NCBI GenBank assembly: GCA_001792895.1
Contig: MARA01000005.1
Location: 1,736,001 to 1,800,000, forward strand
Direction of reading: 5' to 3'
DNA from: Lentinus brumalis
Lineage: Eukaryota > Basidiomycota > Agaricomycetes > Polyporales > Polyporaceae
Length of the DNA stretch: 64,000 bases
Made by a program: the position numbers and the translations under genes. Below, piece after piece: positions 32,864 through 42,261 of the stretch. Below the pieces are notes generated by a model. The model worked only from the letters and a program-made list of their open reading frames with translations, was not told where the DNA came from and ran no database searches. The first letter of the stretch is position 1; each line of letters starts with the position of its first letter.

Positions 32864-34405
32864 TAAAATTCTGGTACTAAGACCGGTCTGGACCGCGGTC
32901 TCAGTCCGGTTCTAGTAGGCGCTTGGTCTGGTCCCGGTCCTGAAAAATTGGATCGGTCCGGTCTCGGTCCCGGTCCTGACCAAAAAGGGTCAAAAGACTG
33001 GACCGGACCGGACCCTGCATCACTATTTGTGCTGCTTGTTGGCATCAGTGACAATAATGTTTGAGAGTGCTCTGCCATGATGACAATCTGGCTGGAGGTC
33101 TCTCTGGTGCTGTGCATGTACCACATCTGGCAGGTGTGGTGTAACGTGCTCAACAGTGCTCTCACATCTGTTCCCAAAGGACAGGACCACAACAAGCTCA
33201 GGAGGGAAATGGCCCAGCTTTGTATGCGCTTGTAAGTGATACATGGCTCTGATTAAATCTGTCACTAATTCGAAGTTTGATAGGTTGAAAGAAATAATTG
33301 TGTTCAACGAAACCATCACTGCACTTGGTGAGGCACAGAGGGACTATGCAACACTGGCAAAAAGTCGGAGATCCATCCCAAAGAAGAAAGGGCAGGGGCA
33401 GGGTGCCATCAAGTTTCTCACATACCTCTCCGGCTTCCTCACCTCTGAGGACTACTGGCTGCAATGGTCACGCGCCAGGATCCTCAAGGTGGCGGAGAAG
33501 CTTGGCATCCCAGAGAAGCAAATCCCTCGTACATTCAATCATCTCGAGTCCCACAACAATCATTTGAAGAACGACTACTTCGCCCACTTCCAGCATGATG
33601 GACACCTGCCCCATGCAGACGTCTGGATCCTCGGCCTGGTGACATAGGTGATTCTGGACTTCTTCTTCCAGCATGAGACCAGGGGCCCTTGCAGAAACAG
33701 TGTGTCTACCTCTGCACTGCGCCTGGAGCATGTGGGAAGAGTACAGCTGGCTCTGGCCATCGAGGATCTTTCTAATCCACAGGAGCATCTCCAGCCCACT
33801 CATCCACTCTCTCTAGGGATTGCCGGAGGCTTGAAGCTCACCAACTATCAGCTGGACCTCTACAATTCAATGGCATGCAGCTGGGATTCTGATGTGGATA
33901 ATAAGGACTCTGCTTTCAAGGACTCCACTCCTAAGGGCCTCATTCTGCCAGCTCCTGTGGCGGTCACTGATTGCATTCTCATGCCAGCACTGCTGATGCC
34001 GGTTCAGGCTGCTCCCACCCCTAGTCCAGCCCATGTCCTGGTGCACTCTTCTCCCATTCCAACTGCCCAGTCTCTGGCACTGGCCCCTATTCTGGTGCCA
34101 GATCCTGATCCTGCCCTCACACCACCTGAGGGAGGAGCCAACTCTTGGCTGGATTTCCCTGGTGATGGTGTGCTAGACTCATCCCAGATCATGCTTGATC
34201 TGTGCTCCCCTTCAGGAGCTTCTCAAGGGATCACTTGCTCTTCCATCACAAATGAGTACGCAATCTTGATGCAAGAGCTTCTGATTGCCACAGATCATTG
34301 TGCCAATCTTCTAAAATATATAAGTATAGTCAGAAAGTGGTATGCTCCCTGAACTCTTGCTTGACATGCTCCCCATCTTCCTTTCCTTTTCATCTACAAA
34401 CAAGT

Positions 34406-34519
34406 CCACCCACACTGATTGTGCTGCTTTGTGTATTATGGGACTTCTGAGATCTCTGTCAAAATCAAGTACAGCTCAGCAGGGGTAAAATCCTCAGATG
34501 TCTGGAACTGTCATACCCC
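34406..34519 (+). repeat. ~114-bp direct repeat, right copy (partner 29944-30060)
   Basis: Direct, diverged copy of 29944-30060, lying 50 bp after the end of the MULE reading frame. Its role (element edge or unrelated repeat) is not settled. Confidence 0.65.
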
Positions 34520-34820
34520 AACCCTGTAAGGGTAGGGGTTACCATGGAGAGTTCTTGTACCAATAGTGGGGTAATGAGCCAATACAACAATGAAGCAAAG
34601 GCACACGCAAAGAATAAAGCCATGAATGGAGAACTACTTACTTAGTAAACAGATAGATATAATCCCCACAACTGTGATGATTAATCAGTATGGTAGCCAA
34701 ATGGTAACGACTTGAGAAGTACATACAGCGAGATAGCAGCAGACGATAAACAAATGAAGTAAATAAGTAGCATGTCGAACGCATTGATGGTTTGTCCGAG
34801 AGCAGTCCACAACCCGAGCA
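34520..34820. other. Spacer at the transposon/host-gene boundary
   Basis: A/T-richer sequence between the repeat 34406-34519 and the CCC2 stop. It has a small GGGTAGGGG/ACCCTG hairpin-like motif near 34530 and would contain the CCC2 3' UTR. No gene is seen. Confidence 0.5.
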
Positions 34821-37800
34821 TCACACAGACTCGCTCATCTCTACAGGAAGCTGGCTGTATCCGGAAGCGTCTCTCCTTCCCCGTACCAATCCCTTGAACC
34901 CTTCCCATGCTTCCCCAAACGTGCTCCGTGCGCTATCGAAGATGGTCTCGCGATGCAAGACCTCCCCAGGCATCAGACTCGACTCCGGCCGCACCCACCA
35001 CTTGAGCAGCAGCGAGCTCGTGACGACGCTCACGGACGAGAACGCCATCGCAGCCGCGGCGGCCATCGGTGGAAGGCTCACACCGAGGGGCAAGAAGAGG
35101 CCCATGGCGAGAGGAATGCCGAGGACGTTGTATAGACATGCCCAGAGAAGGTTCCGGCGTATGGTGCCGAAGATGGCACGCGAGAGGTGAAGGGCTGCAA
35201 CGACGTCCAGGAGGTCTGAGCGCATGAGGACGATGTCGGCGGCTTCGATCGCGACTGAAGTACCAGACGAGAGCGCAATGCCGACGGATGCGGCTACGAG
35301 TGATGGGGAGTCGTTGATGCCGTCTCCGACCTACCCACATGATGTTCAGTAGCTGTCTGCAGCAGCATGGAGGTAGAGGAAGACAGACGTACCATGGCGA
35401 CACCACCACCGTACTTCTCCATCAGCTCGGTGACAACGGACGCCTTCCCCTTGGGACTCATGCTTGCCCACACATGCTCGGGCTGAATCCCGACCTGCTT
35501 CGCGACAGCCAGAGCGGTACCCTTCGCGTCGCCGGTCATCATGTTGACCTCGATGCCCATGTCCTGAAAAGCCCTGATGGCGACCGCAGATGAAGGCCGA
35601 GGCGCATCCGCGAGCGCGATGGCGAGCACAGGCACGGGCTCACCAGAGGACCCCACCATGGACACGAAGATCGATGTCCTGCCCAGTACTTCCTCCTGGG
35701 AAACAGACGCAGCCAGTGCCGAAGGGAGCTGGGCATCTGCAGATTGGAGCACAAAACGCGCGTTGCCGACGTAGATGGTGCACTGGCCCTTCCCAGCGGG
35801 GAGGCCTATCGTGGCCTTGACTCCGGCTCCGGTGACACTCTCGAATGCGTCGATGGTCACCTCGGGGATCGCGACCACGGACTGGCTCAGGAGGTCCTTG
35901 CCGTACACCGCGACTGCCTTGGCAAGCGGGTGCTCTGACCGCGCTTCGGTGGCCGCGACCATCGCGATGACGTCCGCACGAGTGATGTTGCCGAGAACCT
36001 TTGTCGTCAAAGACGCACCGCTGAGCGATCCCGCTCCTGATAGCAGGTCAACGTGATCACTGGAGGGAGCCCAGACAGTCGCCGCGACGGTGAGCTTGCC
36101 CTCAGTGACGGTGCCGGTCTTGTCGAGTACTATGCGTTTGATGAACCTGCTCGCCTCCAACGCCCGTCCCCCTTGATGAGTATGCCATTCTTCGCCCCCA
36201 TACCAGTGCCCACCATGATGGCCGTTGGCGTGCTGAGACCGAGCGCACACGGACACGCGACCACGACGACGGAGATGCAGAGCTGGAGACAGATGGCCAG
36301 CTTCGATGCACCATGGCGGTGGAAGAGCGCCGGGAGGTCATTCTCGCTGACGGCATGAGAGATGATCATCCATGCAATGAACGTGACAAGAGAAAGCGAT
36401 ATCACGGTAGGCACGAAGTAGCCCGCCACCTTGTCGGTGAACTCCTGGATAGGCGCCTTGGAAGTCTGTGCCTCCTCGACGAGCTTGACAATCTGCGCCA
36501 ATGCAGTGTCCTTGCCTGCCCGAGTGACGGTCATGTCGAACGTGCCGAGGCCGTTGAGGGTACCACCGATGACGCTATCACCGATCTGCTTCAAGACAGG
36601 CACAGGTTCGCCAGTGACCGCGCTCTCGTCCACAGTCGAAGTCCCGCGCAGGACCGTGCCATCCGCAGGGATCTTCTCACCGGGCACGAGCTTGACCGTG
36701 TCCCCGACCTGGAGGAGCTCCGTAGGGATCTTCTTCTCCTGGGTGCACGCGGGTGCGTCCGTGTAGATGGTAGCCATGGAGGGGGCAAGCGCCATGAGAT
36801 CGGTCAGCGCAGCGCTAGTCTTGCCCTTTGCGCGGTTCTCGAGGTAGCGTCCGAGAGAGACGAACATGATAAGCATGGTGCTGGTGTCGAAGAAGACCAT
36901 AGGGTGATACTCGAGATTGGGATTGGCAGCCATGAAGCACATTGCACCGATGGAATATAGGTAGGCGGCGGAGGAACCGAGCGAGATGAGCACATCCATG
37001 GTCGCAGTGCCATGCTTGAGGGACTTGTAAGCGTTCTTGAAGAACCGCTGCCCGACCCAGAACATCGCAGGGGTGGTCAGGAAGAGGGCGAAGAGGTCGC
37101 CGATATAGACACCGCGACATATTTGGTACTCAACGATAGGCTTGAGGAACGGGATCCTCTCGGCAATCATGGTAACAAAGAAGACGGGGATGGCGAAGAT
37201 AAGACTCCACTTGAAGCGTGTCCACCACTCCTGTATCTCCTTGGTACGGGCGAGGGAACGCAGCTGTGTGGAGTCCTCCTGGTCGGACACCATGGCATCG
37301 AACCCCATGTCCTCTATGCGCTCGACAAGCTCGCGCGGACCAACCATGGTCCTGTCGAAGGTGACCTGGCATAACTCGGTCGTCAACGAGACGGAAACAC
37401 TGGTGACCCCAGGGACGGCGCCGAGCTCCTTCTCGACCGTCGAAGTGCAGGATGAACAGGTCATGCCATATATTCGGAGAGAAATGGTGTCGGAGCGAGT
37501 GGGAGGGATGAGGGTCGCATCGAATCCTATGTCGGATATCTCCTACAAGCACAGACGGGTGAGCATCAAGGCGGGGTGTGGTGTCAGGAATCAAGCAAGG
37601 GTAGAGGGGGGCGGTGAGGGCAAGTACTGGCCACTTACGCTGATGATCTTGTCTGCATCCCACTGAGCGGGGTCATACTCGACAACGCCACGTTCCGCGA
37701 GCAGTGCAACCTTTATGGAGTGGATTCCAGGCTGAGAGCGAAGCATTCCCTCTATCGACTGTCCTCCGCTCAGCACGCAAGCGGGCTCGGAGATGGGTGA

Positions 37801-38008
37801 CACACACCTCTACGCATGCGCCGCAGGTCATGCCCTCTATCCGCAACTCGCACTTCTCGGACGCCAGACCGTTTCCAGACACGAGTGGCTCATCTTCTTT
37901 CAGGGAGAGTTCGCCGTGGCCGAAGGACGCAGAGCGGGGTGTGCGGAGGAGGTTGAGCGCGGCCGAAAGGCCCGCCATGACGGGGGTTCTGGGAGTCTTG
38001 GGGGCCAT
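34821..38008 (-). CDS. CCC2: Copper-transporting P1B-type ATPase (Ccc2-like), with one apparent frameshift
   Basis: It pumps Cu(I) into the secretory lumen to load cuproenzymes such as multicopper ferroxidases (yeast Ccc2, human ATP7). The start [11 protein letters not shown] at 38008 leads to two heavy-metal-associated domains, with GMTCGAC (about 37825) and GMTCSSC (about 37460). Membrane helices follow, then the actuator TGE ([10 protein letters not shown]), CPC in the membrane (ACPCALG), the phosphorylated Asp (DKTGTVTEG), the SEHPL motif, MMTGD and GDGINDSP. It ends MSESV at 34821. Introns are visible, for example the one splitting GGGVAM from VGDGIND near 35393-35335. Between GILIKG and GRALEAS (C5 at 36168-36172 on the plus strand) the frame breaks, and one extra G/C base would restore it. 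Everything else is intact, so a base-calling error is likely. Confidence 0.92.
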
Positions 38009-38421
38009 GGGAGTATGCAGAGGGGAATAAATAAAGCAAAGAGATTACGAGGAGCGCCAGCGCTGTGGAAGGGGGTTTGTCGGTGTCGGAGAGTTCGAGT
38101 CGTCGCTGACCGGGACAAGCTGAGGCAATTCTGCGGAGCTGACTGTGCAGCCCTGCCTCGTGCGAACCCGCTGCGACCTCTCTCCGACCCGAGCCCGAGC
38201 CCGTTCCTGACCGGGTTCCCCCTTCTCACGCGTGGCGACGACCGCGAGTGCAGTTAAATAATAGTTGTGCGCACATCGGCACTATAGTATGATAGGTACC
38301 TGACTATGTACACTACGTGGCGGGAAGAACGCAGCGGTGTTTAGGCACACAAAGACATGATGCATAATGCTCTACGTGAAACAACAGTCCAGTCCGGCCT
38401 CTTCTGACCCCTGTTGCGCTC
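38009..38421. other. Intergenic region: CCC2 promoter and KGD2 3' flank
   Basis: 413 bp between tandem minus-strand genes. No open frame of note and no recognised factor site; any copper-response element could not be identified by eye. Confidence 0.5.
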
Positions 38422-40079
38422 TCATGCAGTAAGGAGCATTTTCCTCGGGTCCTCCAGGTAGTCCCGGACCTTGACTGTAGCAGCGCTTCAGCCACGCAAA
38501 TCAACGCGAGACCGAAGACGGCGGACTTACCGAGGAACGTGACCGCTTCCCGACCATCGAGCAGACGGTGGTCGTATGTGAGCGCGACAACCATGATCGG
38601 CCGGATGACAATCTGGCCGTCGACCACCACCGGTCGCTCCTTGATGGCGTGCATACCGAGCACTGCCGACTGCGGCAGGTTGATGATCGGCGTACCGTAC
38701 AGCGAGCCGAACACACCACCGTTCGAGCTAGTAGCGGGTCAGTATGGACACATCCCAGGTATGCAGCTGTACGCACATGGTGAACGTTCCACCAGCCATA
38801 TCCTCCAGTGTGAGCTTGCCATCCCGTGCCTAACACGACGGATCAGCCAACTTGTGAGCAAGTCACGACCTGGGAGGGCGCACCTTCTTGCCGAGGGCAG
38901 CAATCTCCCTCTCGATGTCCACAAAGTTCATTCCCTCCGCGTTCCGGACAACGGGCGTAACGAGACCTTTAGGCGTCGCGACAGCAACACTGAGGTCGAC
39001 GTAGTCGCGATACACAATCTCGTCGCCGTCGATCGACGCATTCGCGGCAGGAATCTCCTTGAGAGCGAGACAGCATGCCTTGGCGAACGCGCTCATGAAG
39101 CCAAGCTTCACGCCGTGCTCCTTGAGCACCTCGTCCTTGTACTTCTTACGCAGCTCCATCACACTGGACATGTCGATCTCGTTGAACGTCGTGAGCGAAG
39201 CCGCGGCGTTCTGGGACTCCTTGAGCCGCTCCGCGATGCGCAGACGCATACGGCTCATCTTCACGCGGGTCTCGTTTCTGCTCCCGGCGACGCGGGGAGC
39301 GGGAGCAGGCTCCTCCTTTGCCTTGGGAGGTGCGGGGGCAGGTTTGGAGGTCTCCTTCAGCTCCTTCTTCTCCGTACCTTCCTGGACGCCGGCAGGGTCC
39401 TTCTTACGGACTTCTTCGGGGAGGGGGAGGGAGGAGCAGGCGTCTGTTCGAGTTGCGCATCGCTCGGCCGGTTCTCCTTGGTCTCCTTGCTCTCTTCCGG
39501 ATCCTTCGGCTCCTTCGGCGCGGCTTCGTCGACGGCGCCCGGCTCGAAACGGAAGAGGTCTTGGCCGACGGTCACCGTGTCCTCCTCGCTTGCAAGGAGC
39601 TCGGTGATGCGGCCAGCGGAGGGAGCGTTGACGGAGACGTCGATCTGTGGAGAGTGGATGGGAGGGGGCGCGTCGTGAGGTAGGTCAGAAGAAATGGATA
39701 CAAACGGCAACGAACCTTGTCGGTTTCAATCGTCGCGACCTCCTCATCTGCCTGCACGGTGTCGCCCGGCTGCTTGAGCCATGACTTGAGCGTACCCTCA
39801 GAGATGGACTCGGCCATCTGGGGGACCTTCACAGTCTCGGCTAGAAAAGAGTCAATCACCGGCCATCTTCACTACGCACAATGCTTGGGCGCACCTTGAA
39901 GGAGGTGTGTGGAGTGGAACGTCGCCCGTTGCGTGTGGGCAGCGGCGAGCTTCCTGCAGAACAGATTGGTCGGCGGACTCGCGCGAGGCTGGAGACACGC
40001 ACCAGGACTTGGAGAGAGCTGCGGCATCGGCGCGAAGAGCACGCCCGCGCGCAATGAGAAGAATACGCCTCGAGAGCAT
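38422..40079 (-). CDS. KGD2: Dihydrolipoamide succinyltransferase (E2 of 2-oxoglutarate dehydrogenase), one apparent frameshift
   Basis: This is the E2 core of the mitochondrial 2-oxoglutarate dehydrogenase complex, which transfers succinyl groups to CoA. Exons 40079-40003, 39953-39895, 39840-39716 and 39644 onward splice cleanly. They give a basic presequence ([16 protein letters not shown]), a cleavage-like RATFHST and then the lipoyl domain. Its lipoyl-lysine motif is ETDK, in [14 protein letters not shown] Pro/Lys/Glu-rich linker and the catalytic domain follow ([32 protein letters not shown]). The active-site [11 protein letters not shown] and end RKMLLTA at 38422 are present. No peripheral subunit-binding domain is seen, as in other fungal and animal KGD2 proteins. 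In the linker (G runs at 39418-39427) the frame breaks, and one more base repairs it. Confidence 0.93.
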
Positions 40080-40411
40080 CTGAATAGAGAGAAAATACGC
40101 GAGCAGGGCGCGAGGAGGATGTGGAGGACGGCAAGCTGGCACTGCACCGACGACATCACTCCCAGGCGCCCGCAACGTGACCGAAAGGCCCGGGCGGCCG
40201 AGTCTTCCCCGATCTCCAATCCTCTCTCTCTCACTCGCCGCCAGCATGTATCATACATCCACACGCGTCACACCTGCGTATACAGCTATCTCGTAGTCCT
40301 CGCGTTGATCAATTATACTGTACATCTCGTAACATGCGACAAAACAGACAGGGATCCATCCAGAGCCGTTCAATGCAAATCCAGGTGCCAGTCGAAAACA
40401 GAAAACAGAAT
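40080..40411. other. Intergenic region upstream of KGD2
   Basis: 332 bp holding the KGD2 5' flank and the 3' flank of the coiled-coil gene. Nothing else is recognised. Confidence 0.5.
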
Positions 40412-41933
40412 CTATGCAACCGCTGCGGGGATCTGAGGTGTATGTTCGAGCGATGTAATCGCGATCTCACTCTCACTGGGCATCCCTTCCTTCTCGCCCG
40501 ACTCCCCGATGGAGCTCCCCGGCAGTTCATTGACCGGGCTGACGGGACCAGTGGAATCCGCCAGTGAAGACGTGTCAGAGCCATTGAACATAGGCTCCTG
40601 ATGCAATGGATCGTATGGTGGACGCGCAGACGCGCTGGACGACGTACTCGTCCGCGCGCTGAAGAACCCGCCAAACTTGCGTGGCGGCGCAGTCTGGCTG
40701 GGCGTCGAAACCGCGGACCCTGGGTCAGGGGGTAAGGTGGAGGTCGGCGTAGACGTGGGCGTATCACCCTTGGTCGGTTCGCCATCCGCGGTCGTCCACA
40801 GCCTGAAGCCCCACCGCGAGGACGCAGTGCTTGGCTGTTTCGTGTGTGAAGATGGAGGAGCAGGCGTCCCGTTCTTCGTCTTGATGTCGGACGGCACCCC
40901 GACGTTGTTCTCTGAGATGAACGTCCGCAGAGCGCGCACGCAGAGCTCGGACGCCTCGTGGGCCTCCTGCACCTCGACGAGATCGCGCTTCGTGTCGTCA
41001 AGCTGGCTCTGCATCGTGCGGACCTGCTTGCGGAGCAGTTCCAGCTCCATGTCGCTCTGACTCTGAGGCGGTTCAAACTGCGGGGCGGTGCCACGCCCAA
41101 ACAGCAGCGAAATACGGCGATTGTGCGAGGGGGCCACTGTAGGAGTTGCCTCGGGGTCTTCTACGTGCTGCAACCTGGGCGACGGCGGTGGCCAGGATGT
41201 GGGCTCGCCGTGTGCGGGGGAGAAAGTAGGTAGCCAGAGTCTGAGACGGACGATATTCTGCGGTGGGCCATGCGGCCGGCGGATGAGCCAGTGATCGGCG
41301 CGAACGATGCACGCTTCGAGGACGGAGGTCCGCTGAGGGATGCATGTGCGGGAGGAGGCCGGGAGAGGTCGAGGGAAAGGGTGGAGGCAACGCTCATGCG
41401 CTTCTCTGTCTGCAGCCTCATCAGGGCGCGTCTGGGAAGTGGGAAGATGATCACGGCGGTCAGCAAACACGGCGGACACACAGATCAATCTCGGGGAGGG
41501 GCTGAACATGGAGGGGAAGGGAAACACACCTGCTCTCCTCGACCTTGCTCCGAAGCATCGCGATGGTCTCCTCATCTTCCTGGCGCTGATTTGCGGCGAG
41601 CTCGAGGTCGTTCTCCATGCGTATGCACTTGTCGGTGACATGCTCGAGGGTCTCGCGCATGCCCTCTTCTCGTGTTTGGGCCTCGGCGAGCTTCTCTGCC
41701 AGGGTATCACGTTCCTTCGTCGTCTCCGCCAAAGACAGACGAAGCTGGGTAACAATTGAGGCGAGGACGTTGGTATCGAGCGACTGTGGGCGTGGGGGAT
41801 TTGGCGAGTTGGGCAGAGACTCGGCATCGAGCTCGCGCTCAAGCTCAAGCGAGAGGTCTATGGACGTCGGGCGGTGGGAGTCGGACATGAGGAAGATCTG
41901 CGGTTCGTGGGTGTCGGTGTGGGTGGCGGACAT
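40412..41933 (-). CDS. Coiled-coil protein, conserved-looking, function unknown
   Basis: I chose the ATG at 41933 (MSATHTDTHEPQIFL). An upstream in-frame ATG at 42104 is possible but its peptide is low-complexity. Exon 1 ends at about 41531 (SKVEESR), and the next exon starts RALMRLQTEKRMSV. The first third is a long coiled coil (LRLSLAETTKERDTLAEKLA, NQRQEDEETIAMLRSK). A Ser/Pro-rich middle follows, then a second short coiled coil (MELELLRKQVRTMQSQLDDT). The tail is disordered and Ser/Pro/Thr-rich, ending TPQIPAAVA. Near 41217-41221 (G5 on the plus strand) the frame breaks between SGYLLSPP and HGEPTSWPPPS; one more base restores it. The layout suggests a scaffold or trafficking adaptor, but I recognise no family. 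Confidence 0.75.
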
Positions 41934-42261
41934 GATCGCGGTGGGAGAGAGAGTCGTGAACAATAGTCGTGAGCGGTCGTGAAGAGAGTCGGAGGCAGAA
42001 CCGGAGCAGGCTGGGGTCGGGACACTGGTCGGGTCCGCGAGGCTGTGACAGAACGCAGCAGCGACAAGTGGTTGTGAAGACAAGTCGGCTACGAGATCAA
42101 CCACACACGCGACAAGTAATTCTTATACCTATACAATGAATCCACAAACAGTACCAGCATTTAGTCTAGCGCATACATATCCAATCCGCGGTCCAACACG
42201 TCTTCCAGCATAGTAGTAGTATACATCCTGCACCTCCTTTCGTTCGCGTTCTGTAACGGCC
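41934..42261. other. Intergenic region upstream of the coiled-coil gene
   Basis: 328 bp with C/T-rich stretches typical of fungal 5' flanks. The only open frame is a 5' extension of the coiled-coil gene. Confidence 0.5.

Larger units (their letters stand above)
31669..33025. mobile_element. hAT-type short element (outer, 1,357 bp) inside the MULE gene
   Basis: Inverted ends TAGTGTTGCAGGGTCC and GGACCCTGCATCACTA, with a perfect 8-bp duplication TTTGTGCT at 31661-31668 and 33026-33033. Excising it with one TSD copy restores the MULE frame (EMFVLLVGISDNN). The subterminal zones are packed with GGACCGG/CCGGTCC motifs. It has no transposase and contains a second short element plus a tRNA-like stretch. 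Confidence 0.9.
30361..34352 (+). pseudogene. MULE-type transposase pseudogene
   Basis: Plus-strand pieces follow a Mutator-like transposase. An N-terminal zinc-ribbon-like region comes first (CICSCDHTNKATKKQQMAYT, CIATFDSYSKDESS). The core has KCTWHYAHKKTIIVNLTFGF (about 31425) and, after removal of the insert 31669-33025, DLGEMFVLLVGISDNNV and VSLVLCMYHIWQVWCNVLN. The late segment IPRTFNHLESHNNHLKNDYF (about 33515) runs on to 34352. Frames shift near 30480 and 30720, stops occur (for example TAG at 33645-33647), and two short elements are nested in it. The catalytic D..D..E set cannot be read in one frame. Family assignment is from remembered motif order. Confidence 0.7.
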
